DNA of 34,926 bases, taken from Terfezia claveryi (Eukaryota > Ascomycota > Pezizomycetes > Pezizales > Pezizaceae). A model generated the notes under the pieces. The model was given only the letters and a program-made list of their open reading frames with translations. It made no database searches and was not told the DNA's origin. The stretch lies in assembly GCA_015179025.1 (NCBI GenBank), contig WHUX01000380.1, positions 1-34,926 of the forward strand. Reading direction: 5' to 3'. The position numbers and the translations under genes were made by a program. This document shows positions 1 to 9,532 of the stretch, one piece after another. The stretch's first letter is position 1. Each line of letters starts with the position of its first letter.

Positions 1-2416
1 AGGGTGATAGGGATGAAGTAAATATGGAAAATAAAAAGGGGAAGGAACGATACTTGGAGCAAGAGGATAGAGGGAGGTAAAACTAGTGAGAAATCAGTTG
101 AAGTAAGGGAAGTGGAGCATGAAGATGGAGTTGGGAAAGAGGTGGGAGGATTTGATTTAGAAGCTATAGGTGATATTCCTGAATTGATAATAGAGTTGGG
201 GAATGAGTGGTCGACAGTGTTGTCAAGAGGCATTACTGGTGAGGAATTTATGATTCGAGCAGGCCTAGTGATACCGGCACAGTTTGCACGTATTGAAAGA
301 GAAGTTCATGAGGATTGGGAGTTGGATAATAGGATTGCCGAATTGGTGTGGCCCCGTCTTACCGATCACAGATGGCGGAGTAAGTGTTATATAAAGTGTA
401 TTGCCATTGAGTATGTTGTGCTAATGTGAGGGAATAGTTATGTTACAGAGGAGGCAATCTAAATTTCACTGTTGGGACTACATAGGATATCTCGTTGGTC
501 AGCATATGCTCCACTGAGCTTCATACAAGGTATGATGAGTTATATATGTTGTGGGAGAAGAAAAGAAAGAGAGAAAAGAAGGTAGCCGATAATTGTCAGA
601 AAAAAAGCTGCAGTGGTAATTCAAGCAGCTAAACCCTAGAATGTGATGCAAAAGAAGTTGGATGAACAGGTTAAAGAAACAAAACGGGAGAAAAGGAATT
701 TGAGGGATACCTTGGCGAAGGTGAATTTGAGAAAAAGGGGGATGTCAAGCTCAGTAGATAAGGAAGAAGCTTCATAAGAATCGGAAACCAATTCAGATCT
801 AGAGGTTAAAGAAGTTAGAGCTTTGAGTTGGATTAAAAAGTATGTGAGTTTGGAGAGAAATAAGAAACCAGTATTACTAAAAAAGGGAATCACCTTGGAG
901 ACCTCATTTAAAAAACTAGTACCATATACACCACAGAAAATAACTCCATAGAAAGGAGGAGGGGATCAGGTTACTTCATGTCGGATTCAGGAAACTCCGT
1001 GAGATCAGGTAGTTGGTAGGAAACAGCCATCTTTGATAATGCCAAAAAAGAATATGCCTGGTGATGAAGGGGTTTCACTTGGAGTGCTTAGGATAAAAGT
1101 GGAGGAGCAAAACCTTTCGGAAAATATTGTAGGCAATAATACGATTAAGGGGAATGCACAAGCAACTGGATCCATGGGTCAAGGATTTGGAAGAGGCGCT
1201 CCAAGGGGGGGATATCAGCATAAGTACACAATGCTAATACATGGGGGGTGGGGTGGTTCTTGGATGCCTTATAGGTGGTATGGCGAAGGTAGTGGGTAGG
1301 GAGGGATGAGTGGTTCAGAGATGGGTGCTCCAGAAATGGGTGGTCCAGGAATGGGTAGTCCGGGAATGGGTGGTCCAGGAATGGGTGGTCCAGAGATAGG
1401 TGGGATGGGGATGGGTGGAATGGGAATGGGCGGGATGGGAATGGGTAGGATAGGAATGGGTGGTCCAGAGATGGGTGGTCCGGGGATGGGTGGTCCGGGA
1501 ATGGGTGGTCCGGGAATGGGTGGTCCAGGAATGGGTGATCCAGGGATAGGTGGGATGGGGATGGGTGAGATGGGAATGGGTGGGATAGGAATGGGTGGGA
1601 TAGGAATAGGTGGTCCGGAGATGGGTGGTCCGGGGATGGGTGGTTCGAGGATAGGTGGTTCGGGGATGGGTGGTCTGGGAATGGGTGGTCCGGGGATGGG
1701 TGGTCCAGGAATGGGTGGTCCAGGGGCTGGGTGGTCCGGGGATGGGTCCTTACGAGGGTTTTTGTCATGGTGGTCCAAGTGGTCCAGTTAATCCTGTCGG
1801 TATAGGATATTACACTGGAAATAGGCAAAGCCCTATGTACAAGATCCCAGTGGGTGGTTTTCAAAATCCGGCTGGCTTTAGAGCTTGGGGTGGTTCGGAC
1901 AGCCCTAGCCTCCTGACAATGGGGAATGTGAAGCATGTAAATATGGCCAAGGAGCAAGTAGTGAGGGCTGAAGTGGGTGCTATGAGTAGGGCTGAAAGTG
2001 TAGAGTCTGGGACGATGAGATCAGAACCGGTGGGTGTATCACTACTTCTGGAGGGAGCCGATACCAAAAGTGTGATGAAAGTTGCAGGAGTAAAAGATGT
2101 GGTGATAACGGAGGTAAATGCATTGGCTTAAGTAGTAGAACAAAATCTGGAGTAGGATATTGGGAATGTAGAGCCGGTTAAGGAAAGGGGTAGTAAGAGA
2201 GTGAGGGAGTCATCAGCTAGTGTGGGGGTTAACATGGCAGATAAAGTTGAGAATGATCCAAATGTTGAGAATAATTCGAAGGGTAAGGGAGAAGGCAATG
2301 GGAAGCCGGAGCCAAAGGCAGACTCGAAGAAGAAGTCATTAGGGCATGCTAAGAGACCGGCTCCAAATTGGTATGATGACACTATAGAGGATAATGATCT
2401 CATTCTAGCACAATAG
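1..2416 (+). pseudogene. Hypothetical Gly/Met/Pro-repeat protein, degraded, 5' end outside window
   Basis: I do not recognise this gene. An open stretch runs through about 25-429, a basic Lys/Glu-rich coiled-coil-like part through about 640-900, then an open frame 1033-1791 broken by one TAG at 1297. That frame contains a long Gly-Met-Gly-Gly-Pro repeat. Near 1730 an extra base in the repeat shifts the frame, and the new frame runs to 2416 through a Lys/Ser/Glu-rich acidic and basic tail, with two more stops (about 2129 and 2150). A plausible intron lies at 380-448 (GTAAGT ... TTACAG). The composition suggests a low-complexity RNA- or protein-binding tail, but no catalytic motif is visible. 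The shared frame across stops argues for one decayed gene rather than chance ORFs. A transposon-encoded protein is possible. Confidence 0.45.
1306..1745 (+). repeat. Coding minisatellite, GGTGGTCCAGGAATG-type 15-bp units
   Basis: About 30 imperfect units of 15 bp (GGTGGTCCRGGRATG) alternate with GGGATGGGTGGAATG-type units. In the + frame they encode Gly-Gly-Pro-Gly-Met and Gly-Gly-Met repeats. Because the unit is a multiple of three, all frames on both strands stay open; the Pro/His-rich reading on the - strand is a by-product. One unit near 1730 carries an extra base that shifts the reading frame of the host gene. Confidence 0.85.
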
Positions 2417-2569
2417 CTCTGGTTTTAACTGTCTAGGGAATAGTTATGAGGGTAATGTATAGAGGGAAATGACAAGGTTAGAAGGCCATGAGATCGGGTT
2501 GTTAGATAGCTAGAATGACGAATTAATTGCTTCAAATGAATGTTTAGCGCCAGGTCTTAAGTTCTTATG

Positions 2570-3001
2570 CCCTTTTTAGTTCTCAGCATATCAACTATAT
2601 ATATCTCCGAAACAATCAAAAAAGGTTGGGAGATGGAGCTCTCTTTAGGAGATCTTTTCTTGGGCTTCAATAACTTCGGGCCTTTGCTCTGGCAGAAATT
2701 TGATTCTTTTTCTTCAATTCGGAGCAGAATAAGTGAGGTATATGGTAAGGTGAAGTGAATGTCCAAGTTGGCATGCTAGGTTCATTAAATTCTTGGCATT
2801 GTCCATTATTGACCCTCTTTAGTTCTTATCATATTAACTATATATATCTTCGAAACAATCAAAGAAGGTCTGGAGATGGAGCTCTCTTCTGGAAATCTTT
2901 TCTTGGGCTTCAATAACTTTGGGCCTTTGCTCCGGCAGAAATCTGATTCTTCCTTATCAATTCGGAGCAGAATGAGTGAGATATATGGTAAGGTGAAGTA
3001 G
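2570..3001 (+). repeat. Tandem duplication of a ~190-bp segment with a shared 41-codon ORF
   Basis: Positions about 2570-2758 and 2813-3001 are direct copies, about 243 bp apart, differing mostly by transitions. The similarity resumes weakly after each copy (TAGGTTCATT at about 2779 and 3025). Each copy holds a short + strand ORF starting MELS and ending YGKVK (2633-2758 and 2876-3001; 41 aa). The two agree in length and stop position although several residues differ. A - strand ORF is open in both as well, so coding is unproven. No family is recognised. Confidence 0.75.
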
Positions 3002-3037
3002 ATAGTGAGAATAGTTGACAACATCTAGGTTCATTGT

Positions 3038-3192
3038 ATCACCTGCATCGCAGGTAATGGTTGAAGGAGACAATTGAGGCTGGAGGAGATAATGAACAGT
3101 CATTTCAAGCATCATTGTATCACCTGCATCACAGATGATGGCTGGAGGAGACAATGGACGGTCATGATTGCATCACCTGCATCGCAGGTGAT
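3038..3192. repeat. Cluster of three CACCTGC..GCAGGTG palindromes
   Basis: Palindromic units of the form ATCACCTGC-ATC-GCAGGTRAT occur at 3038-3058, 3119-3139 (one arm mutated) and 3172-3192. They sit inside a degenerate tandem context containing GGAGGAGACAATGG. Each has a 3-nt centre, whereas the copies inside LTRs further right are gapless. There is no sign of an LTR here. Confidence 0.8.
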
Positions 3193-3210
3193 GGAGTTGG
3201 CCAACGAGTG

Positions 3211-3407
3211 GGCCAACGCATATTCCAGGGCAAATGAGTAGGCCAAAGCATATTTCAGGGCAAATGAGTTGGCTAAAGTTGGAAGTATTTTATAAGGAAG
3301 TCATACCTCCCCTCTTCTTATCCCTATACTACAGCTTCACACTGACTTTCCTAAGAAATTACCTCTACACATCACACTGACTTTCCTCAGAAATTACCTC
3401 TACACAT
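3211..3407 (+). repeat. Two short tandem repeats upstream of gene A
   Basis: A 30-bp unit beginning GGCCAAMGCATATTYCAGGG is present twice in tandem (3211-3240 and 3241-3270), with partial copies on both sides. A 35-bp unit beginning CACACTGACTTTCC is also present twice (3338-3372 and 3373-3407). The second duplication is found again in the inverted copy near 22770-22840, so it predates the duplication of gene A. Confidence 0.85.
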
Positions 3408-3473
3408 AAAGCAATATCTCATATTACATAGATATTTCCTCCAATGTCTACCCCCTTAATGAGTTAGTAACTC

Positions 3474-4590
3474 ACAAGGATCGAAAATGCAACAAACTGA
3501 ATTGTCAAAAATGCCTGAATATTAGATGCCGAAATAGAAACCCAATGGGCTAAGCATAAAGGACTGAGGCGATGGGTTCTAATGGAGAAAGTTTTTGAAC
3601 ATATTCAAGTTACAGGAGAGGAATCATCCTATGCAGCTTATGCGCTCAAAAAGCACCTTGAAGCATGCACAGACCAAGATTTTGAAGAAATGGGAAAGAC
3701 AAGGCAAGAAGCTGAACAGGCATTTCAGCTTTTGGAAATGTTGACTCCCCTGGCTACCCAGCACATGCAGAGCAAGGTTAGGAAGGCTATTTCGCATGGG
3801 AGGCTTACTGCTGCTTAGGGTGTTGACTGGGAAAACAAACTTGAGGATATTATGCCTCCCTTCCCCACTGAGAAGTTCTTGTAAGTTTTAGCTAAATATA
3901 CAGAGGAAAACCTTAACATCTCCACTGCAACGAAATACTTCAAGGAGCGCATTGACTTCCGTATGCATACCAAGAAGACCAAAAAAAACCCCCACCTTAT
4001 GCTGAGGGATATTGCAGATGAAGCTGCTACTGAAAAGAGTAGACAAAAAGGCAAGAAAGTACAATACATTGAGGGCTCTGATAAAGTAGGCATTGCACCA
4101 GGTACCAATTCTATCAGCTTATCAGCTAGTGCACCACCTAGCAAAGTATCCAGTGGAGCTGGTGGCAGAGCAGCGGGCAGTGGGGCAGGCAGTGGGGCAG
4201 GTAGTGGGGCAGGCAGTGGCGCGGGTAGTAGGGCGGGCAATAGGGTAGGCAGTGGGGCGGGCAGTGGGGCAGCTAGAGGCCAGGCTTCTAAAATAGCCAC
4301 AACAAACGAGATCCTCCTCAACCAAAGGAGGACACAAGATGACTAAAAGAAAAAGAAATTTCGGTTAGGGTTTATGGCTGAAAACCTTGATATAGATGAA
4401 TGAATTGGAGAACTTAAACGAGCGGTGGTCTCGGAGAAAGAAAAGGATAAGGCATTGAAGATTGAGGATGCAGCCAATGCATTATTCGGAAGCGAGGAAA
4501 GGAAGGATACCAACCTAGTATTAGAAATCCTGCAGGATTTACTCAAAGCAATGAGGATAGAACCAATTATCATAAGTAACTCCGAATAAG
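3474..4590 (+). pseudogene. Gene A copy 1: unknown protein with Gly-Ser-Ala linker, broken by in-frame stops
   Basis: I do not recognise the family. One reading frame runs from before 3543 to a TAA at 4588-4590, interrupted by stops at about 3816 (TAG), 3882 (TAA), 4344 (TAA) and 4401 (TGA). Read through, it is about 370 residues: a helical Glu/Lys-rich N-terminal half (3543-4090), a low-complexity linker of about ten Gly-Ser-Gly-Ala units (4160-4280), and a Lys/Glu-rich probable coiled coil at the end (4400-4585). The start is unclear because two further stops lie upstream of 3530. It precedes the RecQ-like helicase on the same strand, about 350 bp away. An inverted second copy lies at 21704-22866, so the gene is itself repetitive. 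Decay looks RIP-like (stops from CAA, CAG and CGA). Confidence 0.6.
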
Positions 4591-4945
4591 AGCAGGGTAC
4601 CATGTGGAAGATCGTAAGTAGGGTTCTTAGTTTGTTATATTTTTAGTTCATATATTTTGCATTTTTAGTTTTTATTTAGGTTTTATTTAGGAAAATTAGA
4701 TCTTGTTGTATGCTCAGACCATAATATTTTTATACAGTTTGAATTTATATTATCCAGTTTGAATATTTCATGCCAGATCTTATTTAGGGCATCACCTGCG
4801 TCGCAGGTGATTAAAATTCTCCGCACTGAAATGACAATGAATTTCTTTGCGTTGTCCCTTACGTGATAAGGATTTTCTTTACAGTTCGTCCTTGCAAAAC
4901 AGCTACGATTTACCAAGAACAACTCCGGAGACTCTCAGAGGAGTA
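4591..4945. other. AT-rich intergenic stretch with one palindrome
   Basis: This spacer between gene A and the helicase is very AT-rich (4630-4780) and has a single palindrome of the CACCTGCG-T-CGCAGGTG type at 4791-4811. That is the only copy outside the 3038-3192 cluster that is not in an LTR. It may be the helicase promoter region, but no TATA element stands out. Confidence 0.5.
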
Positions 4946-5281
4946 ATGGCTGCTCAAGACAACAAAGAACTCTTACTTCGGCTCACTGGTAAAGGCTTAT
5001 TCATGATTTTGGAGATGCTAGAGAGTGAGACATATCTACTGGATCAACTAAGAGTGAAGATAGTAGAGGTGGCCAAGCAAACAGCTCTAGCTCGAGATGT
5101 CGACTTAAGGCTTATTAGATGGTAAATCGAAGCTGCAGCATACTTACTGGAAGGGAAAGATCAGTTAATTATCACAAGAACTAGGGATGGCAAAACATTC
5201 TGTTTCCTCTTAGTAGTGTTGACGGCGATGGACAGAACTATAATGGGGGTGATGCCTCTAATCTCATTAGAAAATTGTCAT

Positions 5282-5329
5282 GTATGTATTTATATTGCTC
5301 TATTAAGTGCATAGCTAATAGTTCTATAG
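5282..5329 (+). other. Spliceosomal intron in the helicase pseudogene
   Basis: The 48-bp stretch starts GTATGT, has GCTAATA near the 3' end and finishes TATAG. Removing it joins the helicase reading frame before and after (SLENCH to LETTKRYG), as expected between motifs Ia and II. Confidence 0.65.
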
Positions 5330-5562
5330 CTGGAGACTACAAAGAGGTATGGGATTAAGGTGTATGTGATAAATGCAAAAAGCCTTGCCAAAGATACTAC
5401 TTTGGTCAACAAGGCAATGTCAAGCTATTATCAACTTATTTTCGTTTGCCTCAAACTCTTGAAGGTTAATCATCTGGTATTTCAACGTCTATCAAAATCC
5501 AAAATTTTTATCTAGCATCTATTGGGATTCATGATCAATGAGGCTCACTTATATTATCAGTG

Positions 5563-5621
5563 GTTAGTTGATAAAATTCTCCTCGTTTTTAGGGTATCTT
5601 ATACTAACTCATATACTTCAG
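5563..5621 (+). other. Spliceosomal intron with TACTAAC branch site
   Basis: The 59-bp intron begins GTTAGT, carries a perfect TACTAAC 18 bp before its 3' end and ends TTCAG. Splicing joins ..YYQW to HTFCADYTNLG, matching the usual RecQ order of QW followed by FR.DY..L. Confidence 0.75.
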
Positions 5622-6187
5622 GCACACATTTTGTGCAGACTATACCAACTTAGGTTTGTTATGAATATTTTTCCCCAAGATAGCTTTCATAGTACTATCT
5701 GCAACCATTCTACTTTATGTTTGGGGATTTATCCACACAACTTTACGGTTTCTGAAAAATTGTGCTTTGATCCAGCGTTTGGTGAATCATAAAAATGTAT
5801 GCCTAATCGCTCGGGCCATCTGCGGCAATCTGGAATGCTATAAAGACCTGAAGTTTCTGTTACCTAAGTTAATGAAATCAGACTATGGAGAGGAAATCTA
5901 GCAAACCATGATATTTACCCATAGTTGGAAGGAGTGTTGTCGAATCACTACCCAATTGGCTAGATTTTTACTCCACAATGTATTTGAACATAATCCTAAG
6001 GTAATACTCGAATATTCAACTGGGATTACCATAGAATGCAGAGCTTATAATCTCGAACAATTTATTGAAGGTAATTGCAGGATTTTGGTTTTTACAGATG
6101 CATGTGGAATAGGCTTAGATATCCCGAATGTTGAAAGGGTGGTACAATGGCATCTATCCCAACACTATAACTTAAGTTCACTCTACC

Positions 6188-6819
6188 TGTAAGGAAGTCA
6201 CATTCCATTTTCCAATGAAATGTAACTCCCATTATATACCAACTTTTAACCTGGTAGAATAAGATATTATCAGGCCGCCAGCATCGGCCAGCAGATGATA
6301 ATAAAGGTATAGTAACTTATGTATTTCATTATAGTAATGAGTGTAACTCATTGGAAGGGTCACGCGATACTTATAGTTCTATTTCCTAGTAGTTTCTGGA
6401 AGTTTCTATCATGTTGATTTCAAATCATATAATGGGTCAGATGATAGCGCACTGCCCCAGCACTGCCCCAGCACTACCCCACTCTAGACAGTATATAGTC
6501 TCTTGAATTCCCCTTTGTTGGTGGAGCGTTCAAGTCAGAGATAGAGACAGAAACAGAGTAGTAGATATCTACCAATAATAAAGTATTGAGCTATTATATT
6601 CTGGGCCCGTTTGGGCCTATCTCCCTCTATACTTCAATAACAAGTTATAGGCCAGTCGAGCCTACCTTTTACAACTAGAGTGATAATAGAATATATGCAA
6701 GCAAGATATACTTAAACAGAAGCTATAGGTTCCGTGCACCTATAGTTTGCTATAGTAAACTCTAGTACTGCTACTTGGCAGCAGAGAGTTGGTTATGAAG
6801 CACGCCATCTTACTTTACA
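6188..6819. repeat. Left LTR of the TRIM-like element (632 bp)
   Basis: It begins TGTAAGGAAG and ends TTACTTTACA. It matches the right LTR throughout except for many transitions and the absence of the 250 bp accounted for by the insert at 7661-7908 plus TT. Confidence 0.9.
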
Positions 6820-7328
6820 TTTTTTAATAGGATATAGTACTTTATTATTTAAGTCTCAAGTGGTAACAATAGCAAGCTTCTATGAAAAGTAATAGATGTA
6901 TCTACCTCTATTATAATAGTATGAAGTGTTATAACTAAACTCAAGATAAAGAGTTTATTATAATAGCTAAAGGTTACAATTAAAATTACTTGTCAATAGG
7001 AAGTTATTAAGTATACAACTTATACTTCAAGATTTATATACATATTTAAAAGACTTGGTTCCTCTTTGCCAAAGTCAGACTTGGTTTCTCTTCACCAAAG
7101 TCAGTACAATTGAATTGGTTACTCAATTGTAAGGTCCCACATTTTCTGGTAATGTGCAACAAACTTAATAACTTGTGTTGGAAAGATTGGAGGCCTGACT
7201 GAACAGTTATATATTATTCTGTGGTATCAATAAATCTTATCAGTATAACAACATATATTTAAACAACACCTTGCGACAAGATAAAACTTTAATTTTTAAG
7301 AGTAGGACTCTTTTTTTTGAGGGAGCCA

Positions 7329-8210
7329 TGTAAGAAAGTCATATTCTATTTTCCAATAAAATATAACTCCCGTTACATACCAACTTTTAACCTAGTAGAA
7401 TAAGATATTATCAGGCTACCAGCATCGGCCGGCAAATGATAATAAAGGTATAGTAACTCATATATTTCATTATAGTAATGAGCATGACTTATTGGAAGGG
7501 TCACGCGATACTTGTAGTTCTATTTTCTAGTAGTTTCTGGAAGTTTCTATCATGTTGATTTCAAATCATGTAATGGGTCAGATGATGGCGCACTGCCCCA
7601 GTACTGCCCTAGCACTGCCCCACTCTGGACAGTATATAGTCCCCTGAATTCCCCTTTGTTCATCAGAAAAGAAAATAGTTTATCTTCAATGTCTCTAGAG
7701 ACAGTATTGCTACTGGAGATAAGGTATGTCTCCATGATTGGCAGAATATCTCCTAGTGTCTCCTAGAGACATTGGGAGACACTAGAAGACACATGGGAGA
7801 CACTCAGGAGACATCTAGGAGACATAAAAGACATAAAAAACACCAGAGACAACCCTATCTCCTGAAGACACCACCTGGCATCTCGATGCCACTTTTTTCT
7901 TACTGATGTTGGAGGAGCATTCAAGCCAGAGATAGAGACAGAAACAGAGTAGTAGATATCTACCAATAATAAAGTATTGAGCTATTATATTCTGGGCCCG
8001 TTTGGGCCCATCTCCCTCTATGTTTCAATAACAAGTTATAGGCCGGTCGGGCCTACCTTTTACAACTAAAGCAATAATAGAATATATGCAAGCAAGATAT
8101 ACTTAAACAGAAGCTATAGGTTCCGTGCACCTATAGTTTGCTGTAGTAAACTCTAGTACTGCCGCCCGGCAGTAGAAAGTTGGTTATGAAGCATGCCGCT
8201 TTACTTTATA
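7329..8210. repeat. Right LTR of the TRIM-like element (882 bp, with insert)
   Basis: It begins TGTAAGAAAG and ends TTACTTTATA. The terminal CA has become TA, the CpA-to-TpA change expected of RIP. It is 250 bp longer than its partner because of the insert at 7661-7908. Confidence 0.9.
7661..7908. mobile_element. Short inverted-repeat insert (MITE-like) in the right LTR
   Basis: Relative to the left LTR, 248 bp plus a repeated TT are added. The insert starts CATCAGAAAAGAAAA and ends TTTTTTCTTACTGATG, an imperfect terminal inverted repeat of about 15 bp. The apparent 2-bp target duplication is TT. The interior has no ORF and is dense in AGACA/TGTCTCC motifs in both directions (for example GTCTCCTAGAGAC at about 7766). 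Its right end, GCCACTTTTTTCTTRCTGATG, recurs at 21683-21703. Reverse possibility: the left LTR lost this segment, though the exact fit to a TIR plus duplication argues against it. Confidence 0.65.
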
Positions 8211-9532
8211 CTACCAGCATTTCGGGCGAGCAGTACGTCGATAAGATATTCAGGGCATTGGAATACTCTTCTATACTTCCTATGCTGAAATTACTACAGA
8301 ACACGTCCCCGAGGCACAAATTTATACTTATGCATGGGACCATCCCAATTACAGCACAGTAGCGCAAGACATAGTCAGATTTGATATGGGTTTGAAGACT
8401 CTGACTGCTGGATATGGGCTTAAGAGAAAAGCTGAATCTATGGATGCTGGAAACCCAAAAGCCACCAAACTTATGATCTCAAAGGAATTCTCTGAGTTGA
8501 TGCTGGAGGAGACCAGCGCAAACTCGAATCAGGATCCTACCAGTGTCGAAAATGCACTAAATGCACAAAATATCAATGAAATACAAGTTTCCCATAAATG
8601 CAAAGTAAGCAAATCTTTGCCATTAGTTTGTAGGGCTATTCTATCCTTTGTGAACATAAATAAATGCCATCGACAGATTATTTTGAAATATCTTGGAGAA
8701 TGCCCTATGCTTTCAACTGGCTATCCTTGTTGCGATCTCTACATGGGAATGCAAATTCCCCCTGAGATCAGAGCCTTGATCCCACCAAAACTGACGCCAC
8801 CCCTGCAAAGTATCCGCCGTATGAAAACTATCACCCCTCTTCTACAGGACCTCAAGGATGCACTGCGGCAGAACCTGACTCAATTGTGTAGTGCTCAATA
8901 GCGAGGCATAGGCGCAACCAAAAGATTTTGTCCCTACTCACTAGGCATTTTGTTAAACCAAAAGGAGATTAATCTTATTGTTGCCCGTTTGGCATCCATT
9001 AAGACACCTGAACATGTCTCCAAAGCCATTAACAAAAAAGAATCCAGATATGATAGAGATGTTAAGCTCACCATCATCAACAAAGTTTTCGATGAAGTTA
9101 TTATAACAATACGGGACCGACACCTAGCTGCCATGCCTCCTCCACCTCCATGATCTATAGTACCCCAACCTGCATTGACTGAACTTACCAATGACTCTAA
9201 TATTACTTCCAGGCAATGCCTACTGGTCCAGCTACCACCATGTCTACCTCCTAAGCCTCGAAAAGTCAGTTCCGACAAAGGTGTTAAACAAGGCCCTCGC
9301 CCTCGAGTGAACCCGGCACTTGAACCTCAGCTCGCTGACTCTCAGCCTACTCACTAATAATTACCTTAGCTTTTTCAATGTATCACTAATCCCCTTTGCT
9401 TGTAATATACCAGTTTGCCCCATGTTTGATCTAATAGAGATGTTTCGCACTATAGCCTGGTGGACAATACATACTCATAACAACATCCATTGCTAAATCA
9501 CAAATATTTCCCATCCCCTTCAAGCTAGATCT

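Larger units (their letters stand above)
6188..8210. mobile_element. Non-autonomous LTR retroelement (TRIM-like) inserted in the helicase
   Basis: Two direct LTRs (6188-6819 and 7329-8210) begin TGTAAG and end TTACTTTACA or TTACTTTATA. They flank only 509 bp of internal DNA with no gag or pol. The target duplication CTACC is exact on both sides (6183-6187 and 8211-8215). A short purine-rich tract, GAGGGAGCCA, precedes the right LTR, consistent with a + orientation. Internally, a 26-bp segment beginning AGACTTGG is duplicated in tandem (7051-7102). Size and lack of coding fit a TRIM or deletion derivative; the parental family (Copia or Gypsy) is not shown. Confidence 0.9.
4946..9357 (+). pseudogene. 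RecQ-like DNA helicase pseudogene, split by an LTR element
   Basis: RecQ-family SF2 helicases unwind DNA 3' to 5' using ATP in the nucleus. Visible parts in order: RWQIEAA-like motif 0 with its Gln now TAA (about 5115); a degenerate Walker A reading RTRDGKT (about 5183); MINEAH in place of DEAH (5530); the region after it ending at YQW; motif III LSAT (about 5690); motifs V/VI ILVFTDACGIGLDIPNVERV (6087-6150); then, after the inserted element, QHFGRA for motif VI (8215). A C-terminal RecQ-like region has CHRQ..LKYLGECP and a CC pair (8671-8730). From 8212 one frame continues to a double TAA at 9355, with stops at 8899 and 9151 (CGA to TGA). Introns fit at 5282-5329 and 5563-5621. The start (ATG 4946) is uncertain. 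It is certainly dead. Confidence 0.85.

Noticed and set aside
1145..1957. Long Pro/His-rich and Pro/Ile-rich ORFs on the - strand
   Set aside because: They are antisense shadows of the 15-bp minisatellite. The + strand frame continues beyond the repeat into non-repetitive coding sequence; the - strand frames do not.
3038..3192. CRISPR-like array because of regularly recurring palindromes
   Set aside because: There are only three degenerate units with unequal spacing, spacers similar to each other, no cas genes, and the setting is fungal.
6188..8210. The element as a DNA transposon
   Set aside because: The repeats are direct, not inverted, start TG and end CA, have a 5-bp target duplication and an internal purine tract before the right copy. 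All point to an LTR retroelement.
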